The notes: a model not told the origin generated them from the sequence alone. Counted from the first letter of the stretch, positions 21,813-35,221 are shown. The stretch: DNA of 64,000 bases from Aquanectria penicillioides (GCA_003415625.1 PYIU01000001.1:1922001-1986000), one strand, 5' to 3'. Numbers and translations: made by a program.

Positions 21813-23877
21813 TGGAGCTTGGGGGACACGAGAATATCGTGGATGAGTTGGAATTGTATAAACTTTGAAGGTGCAATGGGGTGGCGGAAGTGATCTGGTG
21901 CAAGGTACGTCAAGAGGTACTGTGGTTAGAATGGTCCGTTATGGCGCACATCGAGGAAGGGATCAATGAAGAGAAGCTTCAACAGCAGATATTGGAAATC
22001 AGTGACCTTTTATTTTTCTCGCCATGAGCCAAGTGACTGGGTTCACGGAGATGTGATTGGAGACATTGTTGCTGCGCAATCATGAGCTTTTGTGATCAGT
22101 TCGTCCATAAGCAGCCTCGATGCCGGAGCGAGCCTCGTCGGCAACCTCAAAATCATGCGTCCAAAAACCAGGCGTCCTGCATTGTTTGCCTCACCGGGGC
22201 TCTGCCACATCGGGATTGACCATCAACATCAGCAGAGGGGGGAAAAAACGCCATGCGGCTCTGTACAGACTCCGCTCACAGCCCACTTGTTCGTACCCGC
22301 AATCCCCGGGAGTAAATAATAGTAACCGGCCAAGGGCAATTAGAAATGAGTTAATACGGTTAATTCAGGCCTACGCATGCCAATGGGTTTAATTTTTGCG
22401 ACTCCTCTTGCAGTGCAAACTCGTGTCCCATCTGTTAGCAATGCGACAAACAAGTCTGTTCTTGGACGCACCGTGGTAGATCAGAAGCAAGGATTGAGAA
22501 GGGAGCCACGCGGGAAAATTCGTCAACAAGGAAAGGGAAACCCGACAAATTACAAAAAAAAAAGGGAAAATCCCAATTGCCAAATGTATATTCAATATCC
22601 GAAGAGCCGAAACTTTGACCTATGGTCCTTGGGTATAATCGGATAATCACGGACAAGTTCCTGAGCGCACCACCGACGAACGAACCAGTGTACGATGTTG
22701 CAAATATCATCTGGTTCAATGCCTCATCTATATCGCATGGCCTTGATGACAGGTGCACATCATTTCATCTAAATCTTTCCTTTTACGTGGCATTTTTGTC
22801 TTCTGCTTTCAAGCCTACTTTATTCCCAAATCTCCGCTTGTCTACGATACATAATTTTTGGTCTTACACCTACTACATCGCAGGTACCTCCTCATAAGAT
22901 ATCTAGATTTGAGCTTGATAGTCGATAGTTCATTGCCATGAGCTGCATGGCTGAAGCAGCAGATTGAGATTCACAGAACGAGGAACCCAGAGAGAAATTG
23001 ACATGAATTAGACGCCTTTAGAACCTACCCTACATCCGCTTTGGTAGCGAGTAGGATATATGAATACACCATGGTAGTCAATTGCCAATTCTTTATATTT
23101 AGGTACGTCGACTACCCATCATTTATAGTTAGCTTAACTACTACTCTACCCTAGAGTATAGTGATCTGTAGTAGTGTAGAGGTAGAAATGAGCTCAGGAA
23201 TAACTTTCGCTACATCATCTTTTCTCCTTCTTTGATTGGTTGCCTATTGGTTACTTCCTAGGTTGAGCCGCTGAGAGTGAGTGAGGTGGTTGAAAAAAAA
23301 AAAAAAAAAAAAAAAACAGCCGATGAGTGGGGGGCTTGAAGGATCCCTTGGATGCACTCGAAGCGCGTCTCGCATTCGGATGTGGAAATTACATGTACTC
23401 AGCCCTGGCTTCAGCAGGGGCTTGCGCTGTCTAAAATACCCGCCGAACCAACACCAAAAGACACAATAAGTCTTCATGTAAAGTGGTTGTTGACGATGTA
23501 TTTTTGCTAAGATTTGATATCTGTTCCTGCCTGGCTCAGAGGTGTTTTCGTGGAAAGTGACTCGCGTAGGATGGGAATCCCTGGACAGCTTTGGCGTTGA
23601 AACATTCTGCGATATCTGTCAATTCAGCCCTGGCAGCATAATAAGCACTAAAGCCCCACGCGTCAAACCAACGGCCACCTGGCATCTTAATTCTTGATCA
23701 TCAAATGGCACAACATCGATCGGTCCAGTCAAAACCTGACAGCTTCTTCAATCTGGTGGCGCTGCGTCATGCCGACTCTAGCCTTTGAAGACATCCTAAA
23801 GACCTAGTAGTCTACTCCAAAGTTTTGAGTTTGTGAGTGAGACAAATACGACCCACACGCTTCACGGTCTCGAAACC
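21813..23877. other. Intergenic, 2 kb, with a poly-A tract
   Basis: No gene supported; codon-like frames are short. A 24-bp A tract lies at 23293-23316. Confidence 0.4.
23293..23316. repeat. A(24) homopolymer
   Basis: Uninterrupted run of A in the MFS gene's upstream region; length is unreliable in most assemblies. Confidence 0.9.
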
Positions 23878-26100
23878 ATGGTGCTAGCAACTGAGGATTC
23901 GCCGGCAAGTGATGCCAACATATCGTAAGAGAATCAGTTCCATTGCCATTCGTTCATTTTAGACTCGTGCTCATATTGACTGTAGAGGGAAATTCCCGTC
24001 TTCAACCGCAAAAGAGACACAAGACCCGCCTCCTGGAAACCCTACAGTTGTCTCTTCCGAAGAGGCCGAGGTGGCTCTCCCTAGCACCAACCCCCACAAT
24101 CAATACCTGACTGGTTGGAGAAAACACGTATTAACGGGAGGGTAAGTAATCGCAGCTCAACTCATCAACAATATTCATTACTTGCACGTTCTGATCATTT
24201 TACTAGGATATGGCTTGCTCTATTCCTATCTACCCTAGAAACCACAATTGTCAGCACATCACTCGTATCAATTACTAATGCTATCAATGGGTTTCAACAG
24301 CGTGACTGGATTGTCACCGCCTACTTTATCACTTACACTGGTACGTTGTAGATGATAGGCTATTGTCCATTGATGATTGAGATACTCGTTATTGACACCT
24401 TGAAGGCTTCCTTGTTGTCTACGCAAAGCTTGGAGACGTATTCGGCCGCAAAACAATGTACCTTCTGGGGCTTGCCATTTTCATGATCTTCTCCCTACTC
24501 TGCGGTGCCTCAACCAATATCGTCGAGCTGTATGTACTCGAGAAGCACAACCTGAGGACTGCTAGTAACCTGACTCAAATCTAGTATCGTGTTTCGAGCA
24601 TTCCAGGGAATCGGAGGCTCTGGCATTTACTCGATGACGCTCTCCATAGCGCCAACCCTCGTACCCAAAACCGAATTCGGCAAGTACACTGCCGTCATCT
24701 CGACTGTATTCGCGCTTGCAAGCATTGTCGGACCGATCGTTGGTGGTGTGATAAGTAGTCATGGTGCAAACTGGCGTTGGATCTTCTTCCTCAAGTAAGA
24801 GCGCATCCAAAATAAAATGCTACAGAAACTGACCCATGGATCACTGCAGTGGTCCAGCAGGCCTCGTGGCATTCGCCATAATTGCATTTCTCCTCCCGAC
24901 AACACACAGCCCTCCAGGGACGACTTTCTTCGCTCGAATTCGCGCTAAGCTCGCTCCAGAAAATATTCGTAGGGTCGACATTGTCGGGGTATTCCTCCTA
25001 TTAGCTTCTTCGGTGCTCATAGTTTTTGCTTTCGAATCTGCCGGAACTCGATATGCCTGGAACAGTGCGCCCTTCATTTCAACCATCGTTCTAGGATTCG
25101 TGGCAGGAATTCTCTTCGTCGTCTGGGAGTCGACACCGTGGCCAAAGGATCCAGTGTTTCCCATGCGACTGATCAAGAATCGCATTACGCCAGCGATGCT
25201 CATGTATGCTTGGAAATCTGAATATACTAGATTGGACTTCTTTTAACAACAACTTGCAGATCTAACTTCTTCATTGGCCTTCCTTTCACAGCCATCGTCG
25301 TCAATATCCCTCAAAGTGCACAAGCCATCCATGGACTTTCTCCCGAACGAGCGGGAATAATCTTATTGCCTCTACTACTCTTCTCCCCAGCAGCGACCGC
25401 TGCATCCGGATTTCTGACATCCAACTGGAACATCCCGCCCATGTACATCATCACTGCTGGCAATGTTTTGCAGACTATTGGTGTAGGATTGAGTTGTTCG
25501 CTCCCTGTACACCCATCAGGTGAAATCGCACCCCGACAATATGGGTTCGAGATAATTATGGGTGCCGGGTTTGGATTTACTGCTAGTACAATTCTTACCT
25601 TGGCACAATTGACAACCGATGCATCTGATCTTCGTAAGTCGCCAACACCCACGACGTCGAATGCCTTGCTCTGGAGCTAACTTTATTATGAAGCCGTTAT
25701 GATGGGGGCCTTATCGCAAGCACGTGTACTTGCGGGTACTATCTCACTTGCAGTCTGGTTTGTGCACCTAATATCATTTTTCTCTCCGGTAAATGTCGTT
25801 AAGCTGACACTTCCTGTTCTCTTTAGCTCGACCTTACTCAATAACCACGTTCAAAGCAAGCTTGCCAATATTATTAGCCCGAGCGATCTACACGCCATCT
25901 CTCAATCATTTTCTTCCATCGAGTCTTTAAAGCCGTCTGAGCAGCTTGCTGTGCGAACAGCATTCTCAGAAGGTTATCATAGACAGTTTATTTTGCTGGC
26001 GGCATTTTCTGGTGCCTCCTTCATCTGTTCATTCCTCATGTGGGAAAAAGTCCCGAGGAGAGTGTCTACTCCAGGGGAGAAAACTGGTAATCAACAGTAA
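23878..26100 (+). CDS. MFS transporter, 14-TM drug:H+ antiporter type
   Basis: Family role: proton-driven export of toxic small molecules or secondary metabolites across the plasma membrane. Nine exons (23878-23924, 23986-24141, 24207-24340, 24406-24529, 24585-24794, 24850-25203, 25260-25633, 25694-25757, 25827-26100) join to exactly 578 codons. A 65-residue cytosolic N-terminus precedes TM1 (IWLALFLSTLETTIVSTSLV). The motif-A loop is GDVFGRK, motif B is FRAFQGIGGSG and motif C is GPIVGGVISSHGANWRW. At least twelve hydrophobic segments are evident; family members have 14. The C-terminus is short and polar. All nine junctions are canonical and in phase and I see no lesion. No biosynthetic backbone gene adjoins it, so substrate is unknown. 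Confidence 0.88.
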
Positions 26101-26497
26101 TAATAGTTGGGATGATGTGCCCATATCTTATTTTTGGGTGCAACTTATTATTAGTGAAGCCGAAACCCAAATGCGAAATATTACTTTCCTATCCCTTGGA
26201 TGACAGCTGAAAATTGAGTAAATTCTCACAGTTCCAACTGTAACCTCTAACGTCCCCGTTTCAGGCCTCAGTCTCATCGTGTCTCTCAACACACGTTGGG
26301 TGCCATTGGGGGGCTGTTTTTGGTTAAAAAAGCTTTGATTGAGATTTATGCAAGAGATTAATGCGAAGCCCACAAATCCATTGATGAGATGTTCAGGTCC
26401 GGTTTGAAGTATCATAAAGTCATCATTTTCGCAAACATGGTGGGCAGTTGGAAGCTATACAACATCCTACTTACCATTCCTTAGCCATTTGTCAACT
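26101..26497. other. Short convergent intergenic region
   Basis: 3' flanks of the MFS and ankyrin genes; nothing recognised. Confidence 0.5.
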
Positions 26498-27871
26498 TCA
26501 GTTTTCAAAAGCCATCAAAATCTGCTTCTTTTCCCGCATTCCTTTCACCATTTCTAGGATTGCCCCATGTTGGATCAAGATTTTAGCTATATCCATGCGA
26601 TTCTCCTTCATGTAGTAATATAGAGGAGGACGCCTTTCAATTTTGGCATTGATGTCTCTCACACGTTCGCATATCTGCCGTGCAACTCTTATTTGGACTT
26701 CAATATTGCTTTGCGCGAAGCGTGATAAGTTCATAATCGGCAATTCAGAACCTCTCCCCGTAAACGGAACTTCATCAACGTCAACTGGCGCCCCCGCATC
26801 GAGCAGAAGCTGGACCACCTTGTGATTATCATGGCGGGCCATTGCGTGCTGAAGCATTAGGTCCATTCTGCCGGTTTTCCTGTTGATTGACCTCAACGGT
26901 GCCCCCGCGTCCAAGAGAAGCTCCACAGCTTCAGCATGAAGGCATGAAACTGCGTGTCTTAGGGGGGTGAACCCATCTGGGCATTGTGAAGTAAAATCCG
27001 CCCCAGCTTCTTGAAGCAAGAATTGAATCGCACTAAGCGCGTTTGGTATTGTATGGCAGTTTTCCAGAGCGCCATTACCCATTTCCATGTTAGGTTCCTC
27101 CTCCCATTGAAACCATTCCCCAGGACCCCAGGCGATAATTGAGCTCAAAGCCGGCGTACCACGATTGTCGGTGCTATTTACGTTGGCACCCCTATCAAGG
27201 AGAAAATTTGCCTTGAAAAGATTAGTTCTTGGCCTTGGAAACAGTTCACACGACTTACCACATCGCTATTCAAAGCAAAATGCAGAGGTGGTTTGTTATT
27301 CCCATCTTGACTTTCGACTCCAACACCAGATTCTAGAAGCAGGTTGGCAATGGCAGTATTTCCACGAAGGCAAGCAAGGTGTAGTAAGCATGAGCCGTTT
27401 GAATTGAAAGGATAAGAAGATCGGCTAGATCTTCCCCGTCGCTGGGCTTCCTTGTCGCGAACTTCGTCAAGTTCCCGAGTACGAAAGGGACGCTGCAGCA
27501 TTGTGGCCACATCGACTCCTTTGTTTATGGCAGTTTGTATTGAACACTCTGCAGTTTTCAGGACACCGAACCAACATGCCCATTGAAGGGCAAATGGTAC
27601 TCCTGTATGGAATTTTGCGCCTCAATATCTCCTGCATAGATCCTCGGAAGCACTCGAGACAAGCCACGACATGTTGGTGCAAGCTTTACTTGTGTCCTTG
27701 GTGGCAATAGATCCAGAATTTGGTCTAATACCTCAGTGGGCAAGCCTATCGAATATCAAAATCGACGGGTGAGTCATTTAGGCAATTCAAAATACATTTT
27801 CGCTGGGAATATCTTGTTTAAGACAGCATACCGAGGAGGCTCAAAAGCTTGGGTGGGGTTTGAGAAGCCAT
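26498..27871 (-). CDS. F-box and ankyrin-repeat protein, one apparent -1 frameshift
   Basis: Likely role: SCF-type adaptor or a scaffold, with an F-box to bind Skp1 and ankyrin repeats to bind a partner. Exons 27832-27871, 27259-27745 and 26498-27211 start at ATG 27871 (MASQTPPKLLSLL). The F-box is LPTEVLDQILDLLPPRTQ at about residues 15-32. Ankyrin-like units follow: LLHLACLRGNTAIANLLLES, ANFLLDRGANVNSTDNRGTP, FTPLRHAVSCLHAEAVELLL and HDNHKVVQLLLDAGAPVDV. The F-box frame and the ankyrin frame (ALQWACWFGVLKTAE) are offset. A single missing base near 27605-27615 restores 413 codons. It is therefore a consensus error or a fresh null allele. Such genes are numerous and fast-evolving in Eurotiales. 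Confidence 0.75.
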
Positions 27872-30244
27872 GGCTGATTCAGGCAGTCTTCGCATAGAAG
27901 CGATGAGCGTCAATACCGATATTACGTAGTCAACCTAACCAAAGCTATTATTGATCGAGGTGCCAGGCAAGCAAGACACTCTTGAATTTCGCTAGCAAGT
28001 TGGAGCCATAAATCACGTGTTGAACAGGGCATGAGACGCCTTGGCACACAACCTGCTGACTCCTCACGAACGAGCTGCTTGGTGGATCGACAATATACTT
28101 GGTGAGTTAATTAACTGCCTAGAAGCTTCAGATACCAAGAGGTATAGTCACAGCAGCACTCGGTAAGGGAACTCTGTCCAGACCCTCCTTTTTGAGGTCC
28201 AACGAAGTTGACTTGACGAAAGCAAGAATGCATCTATAGAGTGCCAGGAACCAATGACCAATAGGAGGGGGGCCGTGAGCTGAACGTGGGGAGGGGGGGC
28301 CAGTCAGCGCCCGCTAGCCATCCAGTGGACAATGAAACCCCAACGGCGCACTAGCCTGATTATCCAATAGTACAACATAGCAGATCCTACTATAGGTGAT
28401 GAGGCCAAACCCTAAATCTGACCAGAATAGGAGAAGGTTACCTACCGTCTGGATATATGTGCAGTATTAGGCCCTACAGTACTATAGTTCCTAGATATCA
28501 ACCCGACCGAACCACCCGACTGGACCAAATCAGGTCATGTGTCTTGGCATGGTCAAGGTGGGACACAGGAATCTTGACCAAGAACAATTCATTGACGCTC
28601 CCCACTCGTATACTATCTTTCATTTATATTCCTAAGTGATTTTGAGGACACTTTCGGTCGTAATGGAAATGGCGTGGCGTCGTGGTTCTATCCAAGGAAG
28701 GGTTCTCGAAATTCGCCGCCATGTCTCCCGGGAGCGTGGCTGGCAGTCCGATTGTGTAGTCAACGTAGGGAGAACGGCTAAGTTCAACTGTCGTTATCGT
28801 GAGTGATGGATTAGAAGAAGAAGAAAAAAAGGGTTCCCTGTCAGATTCCGCATATTATTTAACAATCCAAAAATCATAGCTCATACTTAGAACTGAATAG
28901 TTGCAGTTTAGTCTACGACACGAACGGTGCGAACGTGCATTGTTCCTGTGTCACCAGGTGTAGAGTTGACAGTAAATGGTATCGATGAGAGGACTTGGGA
29001 AAATTCAACAATGGGACTGAGACCATTTTTCGGGACCGCTTATGAGTCAACGAAATAGCATTTAGAGGTAAATGATAACAACTGATTCATGGCAGAGTAG
29101 AATAGAGTAATATCGAAGGTGATTTAGTCGATAGATCAAACACCAAGACCTGAACATTAGTGGGTAGATAGCTGTAGAAACTGAAACTACTATTCGTTGT
29201 GCTGCTTTCTAGAATCTAGAGTCGAGAATCCGTCTCAAAGACACGTCACTAGTCCTTTAGACGGACTTGAACGTTGAATCAGGGTTCATCTGACCAACCT
29301 GACATTTCGGCCTTTGCCGATCATGCGTGTGCTCGTGATCGGGACGAGCGAGCCTATCATCTTGGCTTGGCCGTATTTTTAGAGGTTATGTTTTCAGGTA
29401 TGCCGATGCACTCCTTAACCGGAGTTGCCGAGGACCAAAGCAATTGACCGAGTCGGCCGCCAAAAATAGGAGCCGGGTTTCAACATCGGCCCAGATGCTA
29501 TGGTAGAGTGAGTTCAAGTAAATGGATTTTCTGATTTCGATGTGACAATGCAAGTTCTCACTGAAAATCAGGCTATTCCAGCTCGGTACCAGATAGCAGC
29601 TGTCTACATCAACTAGTTTCCATACTCCAGATGAGGGAATTCGGAAAACTAGCTCATGAACTACTCCATCTTCTACGGTGGTATCGGCCTATTGACTAAG
29701 GCAACGGGAGCACCAGGCCCTCATTTAGGCATCCATTGGTGGATTAACGGCTTGGCTCAACTAACTCCTAAGGGGCACCGCCGTCACCTACGGAGGGTGT
29801 TATAGTGGCATTGTTATATCTCGCCATAACAGGGGGTTCTTTTGCGACTTGAGGGTGGCGTGTGGGCCCAATTTCCGGTAGGTGGTGGTCACACACGCCC
29901 AATCCGGTCGCAACACCGCGGCTCGTCGTTTGAGGACCCCAAAACAGCTAGGTTCATCAGCCTCCAGTCTCTCAAATGGGAATTTAATGGAGTTGCACGT
30001 GAAGATCAAGAACCCCTCGCTTCTCGCGTGTAAGAGTGAGGGCGGCCCGGGGTGGGCCAATCTATGCGTTCTGGCCTAGAATGAAACGGTAACGGCCAGA
30101 TCGGTCTACGGTTCTGGTAGAAGCGTATGATATCTTTCTTCGCTTCACCATGATAAATATCGCGCATCGCGCTCTTCCAGATGAACGCGTAAATCGGTAG
30201 TTTGGCAGTCTGTAAGCTGGATACAATTTCATTCTTTTGACACA
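27872..30244. other. 2.4-kb intergenic region, nothing recognised
   Basis: No coding frame with splice support on either strand and no repeat structure noticed. It separates the ankyrin gene from the secreted-protein gene, both of which read outward from it. Confidence 0.4.
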
Positions 30245-31727
30245 ATGGTGATGTTCTACGAGTTCGCCGCCGTCGCGGCCCTGGCCCAGCTGGTTTCTGG
30301 CCACCCAAATTCTGTCGTCCGCCATGCCCATCCCCTTTATGCCAGGTCCGTCAATAGTTCCAGGGTGGGACATGAAACAACCCTCGCCCCCATTCTCAAC
30401 CCTGATTCGGATACCACAAACTTGGGAAATCTTGTCCCGGCGAAAAACGTCTCGCTGAACTGGGGTCAGGAAGGCAACAGTCTCGTCAATGTTTCGCTTC
30501 ACATGAACCATCCGACGGTTTTGCTCGAGGAAGTCGACGACATTTCAAGCGTTGATTGTGAGGCAACTTCGGTATCTGTTGTATTCAGTAACAAGGATGC
30601 CTTCGACGAAGCCGTTACCGATTGGTCTGACGACGAAACTTTTATTCTTGTAACCAACCATCTTGGAGACTGCGACGCTGAAAACGAACGCGGTATCTTC
30701 CTTACTAAGGGCATCACACTCCACAACGATACCTTGACCATTGTTGCAAACGGAGAGAAGACAGACTTGAACAACACTGCCGGTTAGTACCCTGGCTATC
30801 CCTTGACGTGTTTTTGTCTCAGAATCTAATTATCAAATAGAGTATACTGAGATTTCGTTCTCTTCCATCCCGGCTGGACAGTCCAAGCGAGCAATTACCC
30901 TTGACACCAATGGTCTCACCCTTTCCAACTCCATCGGGCTCACTCCCGCCACTTCTTTGTATTCATACGCTCCCTATTTGTATGTCACTGCCGACAATGC
31001 CAACGTCAGCACATCCGTCACATTCTCTGGGAAACTGCGATATTCTATTCTCAAGGCAAAGCTTTATGAGTTGTCATTCGACGTTGACACATACGCCTCG
31101 GCCGATTTGGGTATTACCATCAACGCCACCGCGCCATACAGCCAGAACGTGGTGTATGATCCTGCTCCGCTTACTTACAGCATCGTCAACGTCCCTGGAA
31201 TCGTCTCCCTGGGTCCGGCCTTGGACTTCGCTCTCGGAGTGAACTTTTCGGTTGACGCCGCTGCATCATTGACGACCGATTTCGGTGTCAAGATCCCTGA
31301 CGGCAACTTCCACCTGGATTTCCTCAACAGCACCAACTCCTCCGCGACTGGCTGGACCCCTCAGTTCAGTGCAAGCGCCAACATCAGCGAAAAGGCCGCT
31401 GCTTCTGTGGATCCCTACATCGATATTACCGTGGAGCTTCAATTCACACTTCTCGGCGGTCTTTTGGACCTCAGTGGCGGTGTCACGGCTCAGCCCAAGC
31501 TTTTGAACGATTTCGTCCTGACTGCCAGCCAAGAGATCAACGGAACTTCGGATGGTACCACCGGTAGCGGTTCTGTTAGCCAGCCTACGGATGGAACCTG
31601 CTCTCAGGGACTTTCGATCAAGTCTGATTTTGAGTTCAGCGTCGTTGCTTTCGTCACTCAATGGTGGCGACAGACCGTTTACGACGTCACCGTACCAGTT
31701 GTGGATAAGTGTTACACCTGGTTGTGA
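30245..31727 (+). CDS. Secreted multidomain cell-surface-type protein of unknown function (DUF7029/DUF7223-like layout)
   Basis: Two exons (30245-30782, 30841-31727) join to 474 codons. The N-terminus MVMFYEFAAVAALAQLVSG is a signal peptide. The N-terminal domain contains SLNWGQEGNSLVNVSLHMN and SVVFSNKDAFDEAVTDW, followed by IIFLTKGI-like strands. After the intron come LRYSILKAKLYELSFDVD and a long beta-rich region with many N-glycosylation sequons (NATA, NFS, NSTNSS, NIS, NGTS). The C-terminus ends DKCYTWL without a clear GPI signal. The arrangement resembles two-domain secreted fungal proteins annotated DUF7029/DUF7223; this match is from memory of layout, not a search. Codon usage indicates good expression. 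A T(21) tract follows 26 bp after the stop. Confidence 0.75.
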
Positions 31728-32229
31728 TGAGTAGTGTTTTCACCATCCGGGGTTTTTTTTTTTTTTTTTTTTTGTATATACTTTGAGAAATCCACCTTCC
31801 GAGTCTGATATCAGACTAGCTCATGTGGGGTACAAATTAGAATGATACTGGTTATCCTAGGATCAAAACGAATACACAATTCAATTTCATCAATCTTTTA
31901 GCCATATTTGAAGCACGTTATTCTTATCATATTCCGGATCCAAAAGCACTTGGGCCTCTATCATTCATTCCACTCCATGTCTCCAGTTCAAGCCGCATTT
32001 CAAGCTAAGTTACGGTTCCGGTTCTAGGGTAGTTTGCTCATGGGACGATATGGTCAAAAGGCAACATCAAAAGGTGAAAAATGTTCCAAGGCTTTTTCCC
32101 TCTCTAGATCTAACCATTAGTTTGGCTTGTTTTTAAATGATAATATCTCATAGGTAGTCACAGTTTTTAATAAATCAACGAAAAAAGGGAAACGATGCTT
32201 GCGTCCTCCAAGGTTCCACTCCCCTACCC
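31728..32229. other. Convergent intergenic region
   Basis: Contains the T(21) tract at 31753-31773; otherwise nothing recognised. Confidence 0.5.
31753..31773. repeat. T(21) homopolymer just after a stop codon
   Basis: Uninterrupted T run 26 bp downstream of the secreted-protein stop, within its likely 3' UTR. Confidence 0.9.
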
Positions 32230-34817
32230 TCACATTGCAGGAGGGTACAAGAGGCAATCGACATCTAACTGCTCTGCAAGATCAAGAAGCTCTCGTGGTG
32301 AAAGACCAGCCATAGCGCTAGCAGCAAAGTGATCCCATCCAGTTTCATCAATAGGTTGCTCCACACTTGCTTGCTCGCTACTGTCTTGTTCTTGTAAATC
32401 ATTATCCTCATCATCATTATCATCACGAATCGCATTGACTGTTTGCTGGAAATCTGATAAATCACTAGCTGGAGTGAACGCAGATAACTTTTGTTCTAGT
32501 TGACCAAGTTCTACCTTTCGGAGAGGGGCTACCAGGCTTCCCTTGGAGATCATGGTGTCCAATATGTAACCGATATCGTCCCGCCAAGAATGATCTTGTA
32601 TGAGAGAAGGACAAATAACTGTAATTAGGTGAAGGAGGAAACCAGAAGATGACGCGTATTCTACTTGAAAGGGGAGGAAAGATTCTGGATTTTGGGATTA
32701 GAAATGACGTCTTAGTGAATGGCGACGCAGTTGAGACAAACCTAGTAAATCTTCATCGGCTAATGCTTTCAAAGTCTTTAAAACTGTTTGGGCCGAGTCG
32801 ACACATGCCTGAATGAGGGATGCAACAGGAGGTGAGAGATGGATTCCGCGAGAAACTTGCGTCGTAGCTTGTTCAATGTGTATGTGAAGTGCGCACATGA
32901 TCTGAGGCCGTGTCGTCAAGACTACGCACTGTTGAAGTATTAGTGAATACGAGTGAGAGAGTGCGATATGCTGCTACCTACGTGGTGATACCCGAGGATC
33001 AGCCGCGTTGCAGTTCGTGAGGCTTTGCTAATGGAATCTTGAAAGTAGGTGCGAATGAGGGTATTCAGGTCCCGAGAAAGCTCGGCAAGATTTCTCAATA
33101 TGGATTGGGTGTCGGTGATAAGTGTGCCATCGTAATTTTTGCCAACCCCATACACAGCTGATTAAATTGTCAGAGACTGTAGCTTTGGATCAGAAAATGT
33201 GACTCACTTGTCAGAATCCGTGCCGTCAGTCGAGACAAGCGGACATGGAGTGTCATAGTTAATGCGTTTAGAGATTCGTCCATGTCCGAGGGTAGCTTGG
33301 TGGTAATGTCCTCATCTCGAATAGATGATGTCGCTCCGATGAGTGCCGACCAATCTCTGTCTAACATATAGACGATCCAAAATACGATGTGACACCGCCT
33401 GGAATGCTCAACTCCTACTACATCCTCGCGCATATGGCGATGCATCCCCGCAAGGACACACACACGTAGTGCCTGTCCAATCTGGGTAGGCCAATGTGGT
33501 TAGTAATTCTTCATTCTCTTTGTGGTTTGAAATCACTTACATGATGAAAGGCGGCAATTCGCATGTCAACGGACTGAAAGTAAATAGCGGCCAATGTTAA
33601 TGCTTGAGCTGAGACAACAGGCTCATAGTCAATACTGGCCATGTCTGGAAGCAAAGACATTGCGCGGGCAGCATAATGATATCCTGGTGGTTTGCCATCC
33701 TTTGTGCCATTGCCGATGAAAGCCTTTCCAAATGCGAGCATCAGTAAAAATTGTGAATACCAGTGCCTACACCTCCTGGCCTTGGTGGGTGCATCTTCGT
33801 ATAATTCTCTCATATTACGGATGAAGTCTTTTTCATCAATGATGTTACCGAGCGGCCCTAGATAGAACATGGCAGTTTTAACTAGAAAGAAGGCAAAATC
33901 GGAAGGCGGTAAATTCGATACGTCCGGGGCCTCATCAGGAGCCAAGGGACGTCGTTGCATCTGAAAAGCCACACCATCCAGATGCCACGGTGGTGGTTCG
34001 CAACCAGCATCAGGAAGATGCTTACCCACAAGAGACAGTACTCGGCGGCAGAATGCCCATGAAGATGAGGGGCCCATATACCCTAGCGGGAAAATGTTAG
34101 ACCATTCGCTACTTGATATGGGCAGATACAAACATACAGTATCTTCCATTTGCTCCCTGCTGGAATGTGTAGTCATTATCGACGAGGGGATTTTGTCGAA
34201 ACACAGGCTCTACTTTGTCCAGTGAGTGCTCAACATCACTGTCAGGTTGGATCTCTTCTGTTTGGCGGTCCAGAGATGTTCCTGGAGTCAAGGCTTAAGC
34301 ATGTCGGTAAGCATGTGGCGTGGCCTGACAAAGGATATCTTACTCATATCTGCCATCTCTCCTTCGTCAACACCAGGGGATCGGGTCCGAAACCCAGACC
34401 CAGATGCCTTTCTAGAATGGACAGGGTTACTCTGCCATCTCTCGTCTCCGGCAAGGGAGTTTGTAGGGTTGCCATCCTTCTGGTTTTCCAGGGCACGCAA
34501 ATAGCTATTGTTTGTATTGTGGGTCAACGCCCAAACACAGAGAGCCTGGAGAAGGGCCTGCAGGCCAACTCACCTTTCCGGAACAGATATCCGCTTATCT
34601 GTAGCAGGAAACTGACATATTACATTCTTGCGGTCGCATCTCATGCATGGTTCAGTGCCTGAGCACTTGACCTTCATGGACCGGCATCGATTACATCTAG
34701 CGCCGAGTTAGGCGTTGCTCACGCCACTTAGGGTGGAGACAAAAGGAACGCAACGGTAAACACGCACGCCTTGGGGCATTTCTTGGCTACTCTGATCCGT
34801 TGCTGGCCGTTCGGCAT
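32230..34817 (-). CDS. prnA: Zn2Cys6 transcription factor; candidate proline-pathway activator PrnA
   Basis: Nine exons (34768-34817, 34574-34696, 34344-34504, 34138-34281, 33541-34082, 33208-33481, 32982-33157, 32742-32928, 32230-32684) join to exactly 703 codons. The first intron splits the zinc cluster. Once joined, it has cysteines at residues 18, 21, 28, 34, 37 and 44 (CNRCRSMKVKC, then CMRC). A linker with TRSPGVDEGEMAD leads to GRYWYMGPSSSWAFCRR. The Fungal_trans domain includes HWYSQFLLMLAFGKAF, GQALRVCVLAGMHRHM and RRCHIVFWIVYMLDRDWSAL; VLTTRPQIMCAL comes after it. The C-terminal region is acidic (DDNDDEDNDLQEQDSSEQ), a plausible activation domain. Assignment to prnA rests on its place at the edge of a proline-catabolic cluster, the position PrnA holds in A. 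nidulans; sequence alone shows only the family. Confidence 0.8.
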
Positions 34818-35221
34818 CTTCGATGGCGGTTTGTAGGCGACTTTCAGGAAGTGGGTTCCGTGGAAATTGTCGTCGGACGATGAGATCGGGGGTGGTTCCG
34901 ACTTTAAGTAACAAAGCATATCGTTTGGGGTTTCCCAAAACGGCAACCCTTATCAGCACCAATTTGCGGGGTCGGGATGTGATCCCGCACTTGCGAGTCA
35001 GGACGCGATATCGGAACCAAGAGCCGACAATAGCCTTCTGCTCAAACCAAACATCATTTGAAGAACTTTTCGTACAAATGTGATTGGATCCTGCTGAGAT
35101 CCAAGAGACCAACAAATAAGGAAGGATAGCCGATAGTATTTCCAATCGAGTTATTTGCTGTAGTTGACTCCATATCCCGGTTCATCAGCTCAAGGAAGCT
35201 TCCGCGTCGCCAAACACCATA
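34818..35221. promoter_or_regulatory. Divergent promoter region between the regulator and the flavin-reductase gene
   Basis: About 400 bp between two outward-reading starts. A 145-codon open frame across it (minus, 34708-35145) overlaps the regulator's first exon in another frame and has no recognisable domain, so I treat it as non-coding. Confidence 0.5.

Noticed and set aside
23281..23477. ORFs containing poly-Lys or poly-Phe
   Set aside because: Translations of the A(24) tract, not genes.
31266..31661. 131-codon minus ORF opposite the secreted protein
   Set aside because: Antisense shadow of a GC3-biased exon.
34708..35145. 145-codon minus ORF upstream of the prnA candidate
   Set aside because: It runs across the regulator's first exon and intron in a different frame; the zinc-cluster exon explains the region better.
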